Below are positions 7,013 through 13,823 of a stretch of DNA of 28,341 nt, one piece after another. The DNA comes from Frankiales bacterium (lineage in GTDB: Bacteria; Actinomycetota; Actinomycetes; Mycobacteriales; SCTD01), in NCBI GenBank assembly GCA_025465145.1, contig JAODNS010000088.1, forward strand, positions 1 through 28,341. Reading direction: 5' to 3'. The notes under the pieces are model-generated. The model had not been told where the DNA came from, made no database searches, and saw only the letters and a list, made by a program, of their open reading frames with translations. The position numbers and the translations under genes were made by a program. How positions within the stretch are numbered: position 1 is the first letter of the stretch; each line of letters starts with the position of its first letter.

Positions 7013-7771
7013 GTGCTGTCGGGGTTGTTGCTGCTGCTGTTCGTGGTCGTCGTGGTCGTCGTCGGGTTCGGGGTGCGGATCGTCCAGCAGTACGAGCAGG
7101 GCGTGGTGTTCCGCCTCGGCCGGGTGCAGCCGGACGTGCGCGGACCCGGGCTGCGCGTGATCATCCCGATCATCGACCGGCTGCAGAAGGTCAACATGCA
7201 GATCGTCACGATGGGCGTGCCGGCGCAGGACTGCATCACCAAGGACAACGTCAGCGTGCGCGTCGACGCGGTCGTGTACTTCCGGGTGATCGACGCCGTG
7301 AAGGCGATCGTGAACGTCCAGAACTACCTGTTCGCCGTCTCGCAGGTGGCGCAGACGTCGCTGCGGTCCGTCAGCGGCAAGGCCGACCTCGACGAGCTGC
7401 TGAGCGATCGCGACCGGATCAACGCCGACCTGCGCGCGGTCATCGACGAGCCGACCGAAGGGCCGTGGGGCGTGAAGATCGAGCGGGTTGAGCTCAAGGA
7501 CGTCGCGCTCCCCGAGGGCATGAAGCGCTCGATGTCGCGGCAGGCAGAGGCCGAGCGCGAGCGGCGCGCGCGGATCATCGCGGCGGACGGCGAGCTGCAG
7601 GCGTCGGTGAAGCTGGCCGAGGCGGGGCGGGCGCTGTCGAACGACCCGAGCGGCCTGCAGCTGCGCCTGCTGCAGACGATCGTGGAGGTGTCGGCGGAGA
7701 AGAACAGCACGCTGGTCATGCCGTTCCCGGTGGAGATCCTGCGCTTCTTCGAGAAGCAGACGAACGGCTAG
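7013..7771 (+). CDS. SPFH/band 7 membrane protein (slipin/stomatin-like)
   Basis: 252 residues from the GTG at 7013. A Leu/Val-rich membrane helix (about 3-20) is followed at once by the SPFH domain: QQYEQGVVFRLGRV and GPGLRVIIPIIDRLQKVNMQ are classic, then VDAVVYFRVIDAVKAI and a charged helical RQAEAERERRARIIAADGE segment. Proteins of this family oligomerise at the inner face of lipid microdomains, and the same fold is found in HflK/HflC. The GTG was preferred over an in-frame GTG at 6959 because GGAGG at 7001-7005 lies 7 nt upstream and the extra 18 residues are Pro/Gly-rich and precede the natural anchor. The stop shares CTAG (7768-7771) with the convergent aminopropyltransferase gene, so transcription of the two is physically linked. 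Confidence 0.88.
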   Translation: MLSGLLLLLFVVVVVVVGFGVRIVQQYEQGVVFRLGRVQPDVRGPGLRVIIPIIDRLQKVNMQIVTMGVPAQDCITKDNVSVRVDAVVYFRVIDAVKAIVNVQNYLFAVSQVAQTSLRSVSGKADLDELLSDRDRINADLRAVIDEPTEGPWGVKIERVELKDVALPEGMKRSMSRQAEAERERRARIIAADGELQASVKLAEAGRALSNDPSGLQLRLLQTIVEVSAEKNSTLVMPFPVEILRFFEKQTNG

Positions 7772-9327
7772 TACTCCCGCCAGCCGCGCGCCTCGTACTC
7801 GAGGATCCGCGGCCGGTCGAGCGTCGACACGTCGACGCGGTACCGCTCGGCCGAGCGGTCCTTCGGGAACACCGTCGCGGCGGCGAGGACGCGCTCGTCC
7901 ACGAACCGCAGGTCGTCGGCCACGGCCGGGTCGACCGCGGGCGCCGGGGCACCTTCCCGGGCGGCCAGGACGAAGCCCCAGTCGCCGAAGCTGGGCACGT
8001 CCACGTGGTACGGCATCGCCGCCAGCCCGATGGACGAGATGGTCCTCGCGATGCACCAGAAGGCCTGCGGGGCGAAGTACGGCGAGCCGGCCTGCACGAC
8101 CATCCGGCCGCCCGGGGCGAGAGCGCGGGCGGCCAGGCCGTAGAACTCCTGCGAGTACAGCTTCGCCGTGGCGGGGGAGTCCGGGTCGGGCATGTCGACG
8201 ACGACGACGTCGAAGGTGTCGCGGGCGGTGCGCAGCCACGTCATCGCGTCCGCGACGACCACCTCGACCCGCGGGTCGTCCAGCGCGCCGCCGTTGCTGG
8301 CGCGCAGCCGCGGGTCGGTGCGGGCGAGGCGCAGCACCACCGGGTCGAGCTCGACCTCGACGACGCGCGCAATCCCCTTGTGGCGCAGCAGCTCGCGAGC
8401 GGCGAGGCCGTCGCCACCGCCGAGGACGAGCGCCGTGGTGGCGCGCGGTGCCACGGCCGGGTGGACGAGCGCCTCGTGGTACCGGTGCTCGTCGAGGCTG
8501 GAGAACTGCAGGTCGCCGTCGAGGAACAGCCGGACGTCGCGCGGCCCGCGACCGTCGGGCAACGACTGCGTGACGACGACCTCCTGGTACGCCGACCGCG
8601 TCGCGACGACGATCGGGTCGTCGTAGAGCGCCTGCCGCGCGTCGAGCAGGAACTGCCCGGCGCCCAGCAGCGCCAGCCCGAGGACGGCGACGACGCCCGT
8701 GGTCGCGGCGGCGAGCCAGCCGCGGGCGCGGGGTGGCACGGCGTCCCTCAGCAGCGCGACGACGACCAGCGCGGCGAGCAGGTTCACGCCGGCGACGACG
8801 ATCGCGCCGCGAACCTGGCCGAACAGCGGCAGCAGCAGGAACGGGAAGGCGAGCCCGCCGGCCAGCGCGCCGAGGTAGTCGACGGCGACGAGGTCGGCGA
8901 CCGCCGTACCGGCGTCCTGCTGCCGGATCCGCTGGAGCAGCGTCATCAGCAGCGGGATCTCGGCCCCGATGAGACTGCCGACCACGACCGACGTCGCCAG
9001 CAGCGCGGGCGTGTAGAGGTCGAGCCAGGCGTACGACGCGTAGAGCGCGAGGACCGACAGCCCGCCGACCAGCCCGAGCGTCAGCTCTACCAGCGCGAAC
9101 CCTGTCGCGGCGCGCGGCAGCAGCGGCTTGGACAGGAAGCTGCCGAGGCCCATCGACGAGACGAACACTCCCAGGACCACGGACGTCTGGTAGACGCTGC
9201 CGCCCACGAGGTACTGCCCGAGCGTGATCAGCGCGAGCTCGTAGACGAGCCCGCAGGCAGCGCACAGGAACACCGACAGCAGCAGCAGCGACCGGGCCAG
9301 CCGCGGCCGGCGCTGGACGAGCGTCAC
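7768..9327 (-). CDS. speE: Integral-membrane polyamine aminopropyltransferase (spermidine synthase-like)
   Basis: 519 residues. The first ~230 residues form a hydrophobic domain of about seven segments beginning with ACGLVYELAL, the hallmark of the membrane-bound spermidine synthase family. The C-terminal part is an S-adenosylmethionine-type methyltransferase fold with DEHRYHEALVHP (279-290), VLGGGDG (301-307), VEVELDP (323-329), VVVADAM (357-362) and VVVDMPDPDSP (375-385). D378/D381 correspond to the amine-binding aspartates of SpeE. The expected reaction is transfer of aminopropyl from decarboxylated SAM to a diamine, but no SAM decarboxylase is present in the window, so the substrate may differ. 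The start is the GTG at 9327, which overlaps the DUF350 stop (GTGA). It is the last gene of a six-gene operon. Confidence 0.88.
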   Translation of the reverse strand: MTLVQRRPRLARSLLLLSVFLCAACGLVYELALITLGQYLVGGSVYQTSVVLGVFVSSMGLGSFLSKPLLPRAATGFALVELTLGLVGGLSVLALYASYAWLDLYTPALLATSVVVGSLIGAEIPLLMTLLQRIRQQDAGTAVADLVAVDYLGALAGGLAFPFLLLPLFGQVRGAIVVAGVNLLAALVVVALLRDAVPPRARGWLAAATTGVVAVLGLALLGAGQFLLDARQALYDDPIVVATRSAYQEVVVTQSLPDGRGPRDVRLFLDGDLQFSSLDEHRYHEALVHPAVAPRATTALVLGGGDGLAARELLRHKGIARVVEVELDPVVLRLARTDPRLRASNGGALDDPRVEVVVADAMTWLRTARDTFDVVVVDMPDPDSPATAKLYSQEFYGLAARALAPGGRMVVQAGSPYFAPQAFWCIARTISSIGLAAMPYHVDVPSFGDWGFVLAAREGAPAPAVDPAVADDLRFVDERVLAAATVFPKDRSAERYRVDVSTLDRPRILEYEARGWREY

Positions 9328-9755
9328 GAGATCGCCGCAGCCAGGACAGCACCGAGGGCCAGCTGGAAGGCAGCGGTCACCCACGCGGCCGGGTGGGGCC
9401 GCGCGTCGGTGACGAGCGCGCCGAGATCGCCCGGCGTCACCGCGTCGAGCACCTTGAACGACAGGGCGAGCAACGCGATGCCGAGGCCGCCGTAGGCCGC
9501 GGTGTCGAGCACCCCGCGGCCCAACTCGTCGCCAGACGTGACGATGGCGGTCGTGACGATGGCGGCCAGCGCGAGCAGGTGCGCGATGGCCACGACGGCC
9601 GCGTTCGCGTTGCGGTCCTCGTACACGAGGTGGCGCAGGTTCCCGGGTGTCACGGCGTCGAGCACGGCGTAGCCGGCGCCGAGGACGACGGTGCCCACAC
9701 CCGCGAAGGCAAGGGTCGAGAGGGCTCCGGACGCGAGGTCGTCGTAGATCGCCAT
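9324..9755 (-). CDS. DUF350 membrane protein (internally duplicated)
   Basis: 143 residues, about four hydrophobic segments. The protein is visibly two related halves: GYAVLDAVTPGNLRHLV (29-45) and SFKVLDAVTPGDLGALV (99-115) each follow one membrane helix and precede another. DUF350 proteins are small inner-membrane proteins of unknown function, often beside polyamine or SPFH genes. Its ATG overlaps the preceding stop by one base (TGATG, 9753-9757) and its stop overlaps the next start (GTGA), so it is translated together with its neighbours. The pairing with a membrane aminopropyltransferase suggests it works in the same membrane complex; that is inference. Confidence 0.85.
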   Translation of the reverse strand: MAIYDDLASGALSTLAFAGVGTVVLGAGYAVLDAVTPGNLRHLVYEDRNANAAVVAIAHLLALAAIVTTAIVTSGDELGRGVLDTAAYGGLGIALLALSFKVLDAVTPGDLGALVTDARPHPAAWVTAAFQLALGAVLAAAIS

Positions 9756-10450
9756 CAGGGCTGCTCCGGGGTCGGGGTGCGGGATCGGTACGGGATCTGC
9801 CGCCACGGCCGGCGGAGCAGGGAGAAGGCCCAGGCGAGGGCGCCGGCCGCGACCAGGCCGAGCAGCACCACGGACGTCTTGTTCTGCCGCAGCGCGTCGC
9901 TGCCGGGGCGGTCCGTGGCGCGGGCGTCCGCCGGCGGCGGCTCGGTGGCCGGCGTCAGGACGATCGGCGGGACGCGCGGGTCCTTCTCGGCCGCCAGTCG
10001 CGGGAGGGCCAGCGCCGCGTTGAGCAGCACCTGCTCGCTCCTGCCGTCGTCGAGCAAGGAGGTCGCGGACAGGCCGTTGTCCTCGAGGTCCGCCTCGGTC
10101 ACCGCCGAGATGTCGGACGTGACCTGCCAGGACGCCGTGTCGACGCCCTCGGAGTACTCCGAAGCGTACGCGAGGAACGCCTGCAGCTGGACCCGCCCCG
10201 TGCAGCCCGTCTCCGGGAGCTGCACGTCGACGCCTGCGGACGAGATGAGGTAGCTGCCGCCCCACTGCCCGCTGGGGTCGTTGACGTCGAGCGTCACCGC
10301 GTAGCAGATGCCGCCCTGCTCCTCCGTCGCCTCCGCGAAGGCGGCCGCGATGTCGGCGGCGGTGTCGGCGTCGTACACCGGGTTCTGCGCGGCCGCCGGC
10401 GTCGCCAGTACCACGAGCAGCGCAGCTCCCGCCAGCGCGACCGCTCTCAC
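9755..10450 (-). CDS. Secreted, C-terminally membrane-anchored protein of unknown function
   Basis: 231 residues from the GTG at 10450, which overlaps the DUF4247 stop (GTGA). Residues 1-21 are a clear signal peptide ending in ATPAAA, with likely cleavage before Q22. The mature part has two cysteines (C49, C83) that could form a disulfide, a Pro-rich linker (about 165-190), a single membrane helix near 195-212 and a short basic cytoplasmic tail. It is therefore probably a type I membrane protein with a roughly 170-residue extracytoplasmic domain. I do not recognise the fold. The position inside the DUF4178/DUF350/aminopropyltransferase operon makes it the likely external component of that system. 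Confidence 0.75.
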   Translation of the reverse strand: MRAVALAGAALLVVLATPAAAQNPVYDADTAADIAAAFAEATEEQGGICYAVTLDVNDPSGQWGGSYLISSAGVDVQLPETGCTGRVQLQAFLAYASEYSEGVDTASWQVTSDISAVTEADLEDNGLSATSLLDDGRSEQVLLNAALALPRLAAEKDPRVPPIVLTPATEPPPADARATDRPGSDALRQNKTSVVLLGLVAAGALAWAFSLLRRPWRQIPYRSRTPTPEQP

Positions 10451-10881
10451 TTGCCTGCTCCCGGGCCGCCGCCGCGGACGCCGCCGCCGCCGAACCCGCC
10501 CACGCCGCCGGTGCCCCAGTAGCCGACGACGAAGGGGAACCAGTGGTTGTAGCCGCGCCGCTCGTCGTCGAGGTAGACCGTCGAGCCGCCGCGCTCCGGG
10601 TCGGGGGTTACCGCGACGACGAGGTTCGAGTACCGGAGGAAGACGCCGGCCGGGTCGTTCAGCTCCTGAGCCGGCTTCCACGCCTTGCGGATCTCCGCGG
10701 CCGTGGGCGAGACCGACTTGTCCGAGCGCAGGACATACGAGCTGCCGTCCTGCGAGACCTTCTCGTAGTGGTCGAGCGCGAACTCGCGCGGACCGCCGCG
10801 GTTCAGCAGCGCGACGATGCCGAGGACAGCCGCCAGGGCAAGGCCCAGCGCGAGCGCGACCTTCCCCCACGGCGGCCTCAC
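10447..10881 (-). CDS. DUF4247 family membrane-anchored protein
   Basis: 144 residues from a GTG that overlaps the upstream stop (GTGA). One N-terminal membrane helix spans about 8-27. A central domain with STVYLDDERRGYNHWFPFV and GYWGT resembles DUF4247, then a very Gly-rich tail (GGVGGFGGGGVRGGGPGAGK) closes the protein. DUF4247 members occur with DUF4178 and membrane SpeE genes in actinobacteria (recalled). The Gly-rich tail is reminiscent of flexible or surface-exposed low-complexity ends. Function unknown. Confidence 0.75.
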   Translation of the reverse strand: MRPPWGKVALALGLALAAVLGIVALLNRGGPREFALDHYEKVSQDGSSYVLRSDKSVSPTAAEIRKAWKPAQELNDPAGVFLRYSNLVVAVTPDPERGGSTVYLDDERRGYNHWFPFVVGYWGTGGVGGFGGGGVRGGGPGAGK

Positions 10882-11372
10882 GAGCGGCTCGCCCGGAACG
10901 AGCCGTTGGTGCGGACGACCTCACCGCTGCCCGGGTAGACGTGCCAGGTGCGCCACGCCCAGCCGGTCCTCAGCGGCCGCGCCGACAGGACGGTCAGCGC
11001 GTCCGGCGAGCCGGGGAAGGCTCCCACCAGCGACCGCTCGTCCGCCGCATGGCGGCGGCGCAGGGCGGCGGCGACGCGCGTCAGTCCGGGGCCGTCGTAC
11101 GACGTCGTCGTGCTGGCGAACCGGTAGTCGGCGCCGTCGACGGTCCTGGCCGCCGCGCCGGGCAGCGCACCCGCGGTGCCGGGGCGGCAGGCGACGACCT
11201 CCGCCACGGCGGCGGCGCCGACGGAGGCCACCACCTGGTGGCTGGCGCCGAGCAGGCGAAGCTCGAGCCCGTCCAGCCGCAGGGTCGCGAGCGGCTCGGG
11301 TGCCTCGCCCAGCCACCACGACAGCCCGGCGGCGCGGGTGTCCACGTAAGGCACGACCAGGTCGGCGAGCAC
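10878..11372 (-). CDS. DUF2617 family protein
   Basis: 164 residues, GTG start, soluble, with no signal or membrane segment. Hallmarks seen are VPYVDTRAAGL near the N terminus, LRLLGASHQVV (38-48), EVVACRPG (58-65), an SLVGAFPGSPDALTVL stretch and GWAWRTWHVYPGSGEVVRT near the C terminus, which together mark DUF2617. The start codon is separated by one base from the DUF4178 stop (TGA-C-GTG), and its own stop overlaps DUF4247. Function unknown; the conserved His and the association with membrane aminopropyltransferases suggest a cytosolic partner of the system. Confidence 0.82.
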   Translation of the reverse strand: MLADLVVPYVDTRAAGLSWWLGEAPEPLATLRLDGLELRLLGASHQVVASVGAAAVAEVVACRPGTAGALPGAAARTVDGADYRFASTTTSYDGPGLTRVAAALRRRHAADERSLVGAFPGSPDALTVLSARPLRTGWAWRTWHVYPGSGEVVRTNGSFRASRS

Positions 11373-11373
11373 G

Positions 11374-11997
11374 TCAGGCGGTGTGCAGGATCGTCAGGCT
11401 CTCGGCGGCGACGGTCTGGCCGGTGCTGGTCTCCCAGGAGCCGCCGGCGGTGAACCGCTCGAGCGCGAGCAGCGCGTCGCCGTCCCCGACGTAGTCGGCG
11501 TACTCCATCGTCCCGTCGGTGGCGGTGCCGGTGGAGCCGATCGCGCTGAACCGCGCCCTGCCCTGCTCGTCGCGCCGGTACGTGCGCCCGTCGTGCGTCA
11601 GCGTCGCGTCCGGTGTCAGCGCGCTGCCAGGCACCCGGTCCCAGATGGCGATCTCCAGCCCGCCCTCGGCGCGCTCGACGGACAGCCACCGGCGCACCTC
11701 GCCGCTGAGCCCGCTCGCGTCGAGCAGGTGCTCGCGCCACTGGTACCCGTCCTCGTCCATCACGAGGGTGCCGCGGACGATCCACTCGCGGCCGTCGAAG
11801 GTGATGACGTCGCCGGTGGCGATGCGCTCCGGGTCGGACAGCGACGGCCCGGCGGCCATCGGGTCGGCGCTGTAGGCGCGCTCGCGCAGGCCGGCCTCGA
11901 GTTTCCGGCGGCGCATCACCTGGACGAGGACCACCACGGCCAGCACGAGCCCGATCAGCAGCACGACGATCAGGGCGACGGTCAGCAGCTCGGCCAC
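11374..11997 (-). CDS. DUF4178 membrane-anchored protein, first gene of the aminopropyltransferase operon
   Basis: 207 residues from the GTG at 11997. One N-terminal membrane helix (about 5-28) with a basic RRRK stop-transfer sequence leads to a cytoplasmic domain. This has the DUF4178 features: GDVITFDGREWIVRGTL (62-78), EDGYQWREHLLD (82-93) and a second half with ATLTHDGRTYRRDEQGRARF and GTMEYADYVGDGDALLALERF. The family is thought to act in membrane-associated polyamine-linked modules, but no biochemical activity is known. The GTG lies 6 nt after a TACGGT box, so the operon mRNA is predicted to be leaderless. A longer frame upstream to 12300 was rejected because it runs antisense through the whiB-like gene. 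Confidence 0.82.
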   Translation of the reverse strand: MAELLTVALIVVLLIGLVLAVVVLVQVMRRRKLEAGLRERAYSADPMAAGPSLSDPERIATGDVITFDGREWIVRGTLVMDEDGYQWREHLLDASGLSGEVRRWLSVERAEGGLEIAIWDRVPGSALTPDATLTHDGRTYRRDEQGRARFSAIGSTGTATDGTMEYADYVGDGDALLALERFTAGGSWETSTGQTVAAESLTILHTA

Positions 11998-12003
11998 GCC
12001 CGC

Positions 12004-12009
12004 ACCGTA
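12004..12009 (-). promoter_or_regulatory. -10 box, leaderless promoter of the DUF4178-speE operon
   Basis: TACGGT on the reverse strand, then 6 nt, then the GTG at 11997. It drives six genes over 4.2 kb. Confidence 0.5.
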
Positions 12010-12075
12010 CGCCGACGCGGTTCTTGTCCGAGCCGAGCAGGAGATCCCGCAACACCGTCGAAACCTCTGCCGTGA

Positions 12076-12093
12076 CGCAGGCCACACCCTGCG
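12076..12093. promoter_or_regulatory. Dyad upstream of the second whiB-like gene
   Basis: CGCAGG-CCACAC-CCTGCG has perfect 6-bp arms around a 6-nt centre. It ends 2 nt before the Shine-Dalgarno region and 15 nt before the ATG at 12109, so it could be an operator or a hairpin limiting ribosome access. Confidence 0.4.
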
Positions 12094-12108
12094 ACGGAGA
12101 AGGTGGAG

Positions 12109-12390
12109 ATGCTGACCGAACCGATGTGGCGCGCCTCGGCGCGGTGCCGACGTGACAACGCCGTCTACTTCTTCGCTCCCCCGCACTTCGAGCGCAAGCC
12201 GGAGAAGGACGCCCGCGAGGGCGCGGCCCGCGCGCTGTGCCGGGCCTGCCCGGTGCAGCAGGAGTGTCTGGAGTACTCGCTGGAGGTCTCCGAGCCGCAC
12301 GGCATCTGGGGCGGCCTCAACGAGCTCGAGCGCAAGCGCCTGGTCCGCAAGCGGGCGGCTGAGCGCGAGGCCGCGCAGCAGTACGCCTGA
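12109..12390 (+). CDS. WhiB-family iron-sulfur transcriptional regulator (second in window)
   Basis: 93 residues. The four cluster cysteines are C13, C44, C47 and C53, followed by GIWGG and a basic tail rich in ERKRLVRKRAAEREA. The segment between the first and second cysteines (AVYFFAPPHFERKPEKDAREG) resembles the WhiB/WhiB2-like subgroup more than WblA. The ATG at 12109 is preferred because GAAGG at 12099-12103 lies 5 nt upstream; an in-frame GTG at 12103 lies within that Shine-Dalgarno sequence. It diverges from the DUF4178 operon with about 110 bp between starts, so it could regulate that operon, but no direct evidence is visible. Which Wbl class it belongs to needs a tree. Confidence 0.92.
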   Translation: MLTEPMWRASARCRRDNAVYFFAPPHFERKPEKDAREGAARALCRACPVQQECLEYSLEVSEPHGIWGGLNELERKRLVRKRAAEREAAQQYA

Positions 12391-12400
12391 CCGCTCTCGC

Positions 12401-12406
12401 TAGGGT
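12401..12406 (+). promoter_or_regulatory. -10 box, leaderless promoter of the DUF4177-cyclase operon
   Basis: TAGGGT, then 6 nt, then the ATG at 12413. It lies only 10 bp after the whiB-like stop. Confidence 0.5.
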
Positions 12407-12412
12407 CGCGGC

Positions 12413-12571
12413 ATGACCACGTGGGAGTACGCGACCGTTCCTCTGCTGGTCCACGCGACCAAGCAGATCCTCGACAACTGGGGCCAGGACGGCTGGGAGC
12501 TGGTGCAGGTCGTGCCCGGCCCCGGCGGCGGGGACCAGCTGGTGGCCTACTTCAAGCGGCCCAAGGCATGA
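12413..12571 (+). CDS. DUF4177-like microprotein
   Basis: A 52-residue protein, too short for most gene finders. It begins MTTWEYATVPLL and contains QILDNWGQDGWELVQVVPG, the core pattern (WEY..., L N..G..GWELV.V) of the DUF4177 family, ending FKRPKA. Two facts support that it is real: a TAGGGT -10 box lies exactly 6 nt before the ATG, and the TGA stop overlaps the ATG of the RidA gene (ATGA, 12568-12571). A small conserved gene sits at this position in M. tuberculosis too (Rv3678A, recalled). Function unknown. Confidence 0.85.
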   Translation: MTTWEYATVPLLVHATKQILDNWGQDGWELVQVVPGPGGGDQLVAYFKRPKA

Positions 12572-13029
12572 GCTTCTCCGCGCGTCTCGAGGAGCTCGGC
12601 CTGACCCTGCCTGCGGTGGTCCCGCCGGTGGCGACCTACGTCCCGGCTGTCCGCAGCGGCAACCACGTGTGGACGTCGGGCCAGCTGCCCATGGTCGGCG
12701 GCGAGCTGCCAGCGATGGGCAAGGTCGGCGGCCAGGTGACGGCCGAGCAGGGTCGTGACCTCGCCCGGACCTGCGCGCTGAACGGCCTCGCCGCGATCGA
12801 CGCGCTGGTCGGCCTCGACAACGTCGTGCGGGTGGTGAAGGTCGTGGGCTTCGTCGCCTCGACGCCGGACTTCACCGGGCAGCCCGGTGTCATCAACGGC
12901 GCCTCGGAGCTGCTGGGCGAGGTCTTCGGCGACGTCGGGCAGCACGCCCGGTCGGCGGTCGGCGTCGCGTCCCTGCCGCTCGACGCACCGGTCGAGGTCG
13001 AGCTGCTGGTCGAGGTCGCACCCGAGTGA
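12568..13029 (+). CDS. RidA family protein (YjgF/YER057c/UK114)
   Basis: 153 residues. RidA proteins are trimeric enamine/imine deaminases that clear reactive intermediates of PLP enzymes. Features seen are YVPAVRSGNHVWTSGQLP (28-45), the RTCALNGLAAIDALVG helix, and VVKVVGFVASTPDFTGQPGVINGASELL, as in the longer RidA subgroup containing Rv3678c. The catalytic Arg of classical RidA is expected near the position after the last helix; here the ARSAVGVASLPLD segment supplies R131, consistent with the R-x-A-V-G pattern. The start overlaps the DUF4177 stop and the stop overlaps the NUDIX start. Confidence 0.9.
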   Translation: MSFSARLEELGLTLPAVVPPVATYVPAVRSGNHVWTSGQLPMVGGELPAMGKVGGQVTAEQGRDLARTCALNGLAAIDALVGLDNVVRVVKVVGFVASTPDFTGQPGVINGASELLGEVFGDVGQHARSAVGVASLPLDAPVEVELLVEVAPE

Positions 13030-13823
13030 GCTCGCTCCCGCCGGAGCTGCTGGACCGGGCGCGGCTGGCGGACGACCCGGACTTCGTGCCGGCGCCGACG
13101 CGCGACGCGGCGACCGTCGCCCTGCTGCGCGACGCGCCGGGCGGGCCGGAGGTCTACCTGCTGCGCCGGGTGCGCGGCATGGCGTTCGCCGGCGGGATGC
13201 ACGTGTTCCCGGGCGGATCGGTCGACCCGGCCGACGCCGACAGCGACGTGGACGCGGCCTGGTGGGCGCAGGCTTTCGGCGTCTCGGAGCCGCTGGCGCG
13301 CTCCCTGGTCTGCGCTGCCGTACGGGAGACGTTCGAGGAGTCGGGCGTGCTGCTGGCCGGCGCCTCCGCCGAGGACCTGCTGGCCGACGTGAGCACCGAC
13401 GAGTGGGAGGCCGAGCGGGTCGCGCTGGAGGCGCGCGAGCAGTCGCTCACCGACCTGCTGTCGCGCCGCGGGCTGGTCCTACGCGGCGACCTGCTCCGCC
13501 CGCTCGCGCACTGGATCACACCGGACGTCGAGCCGAAGCGGTTCGACACCCGCTTCTTCGTCGCCTCGCTGCCGGCCGGCCAGGTCTGCCGCGACGCGGG
13601 CACCGAGGCCGACAGCCGCGTCTGGCTACGGCCGCAGGACGCGCTCGACGCCGGGCTGCAGCTGATGCCGCCGACCGTTGCCGTGCTGCAGGACCTCGCG
13701 CGCTTCCCGTCCGTCGAGGAGGCTCTCGCCGCCGAGCGCACGATCGAGCCCGTGCAGCCGAAGTTCCGCGTCGGCTCCGACGGCGAGCTGCTGCTGCTGA
13801 TGCCGGGCGATCCCGGGTACTGA
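13026..13823 (+). CDS. NUDIX hydrolase with a long insertion inside the Nudix box (NUDT19-like)
   Basis: 265 residues from a GTG overlapping the RidA stop (GTGA). The Nudix box is split: the Gly part AGGMHVFPGGSVDP (55-68) is separated from RETFEESGVLL (100-110) by about 30 residues rather than the usual five to seven. This arrangement is known in NUDT19/RP2-type proteins, which hydrolyse CoA derivatives. R100, E101, E104 and E105 are the expected metal-site residues. The C-terminal half has HWITPDVEPKRFDTRFFVASLP, typical of the same subgroup. The substrate is unproven. It sits in the five-gene operon between RidA and the metallo-beta-lactamase fold protein. Confidence 0.86.
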   Translation: MSSLPPELLDRARLADDPDFVPAPTRDAATVALLRDAPGGPEVYLLRRVRGMAFAGGMHVFPGGSVDPADADSDVDAAWWAQAFGVSEPLARSLVCAAVRETFEESGVLLAGASAEDLLADVSTDEWEAERVALEAREQSLTDLLSRRGLVLRGDLLRPLAHWITPDVEPKRFDTRFFVASLPAGQVCRDAGTEADSRVWLRPQDALDAGLQLMPPTVAVLQDLARFPSVEEALAAERTIEPVQPKFRVGSDGELLLLMPGDPGY

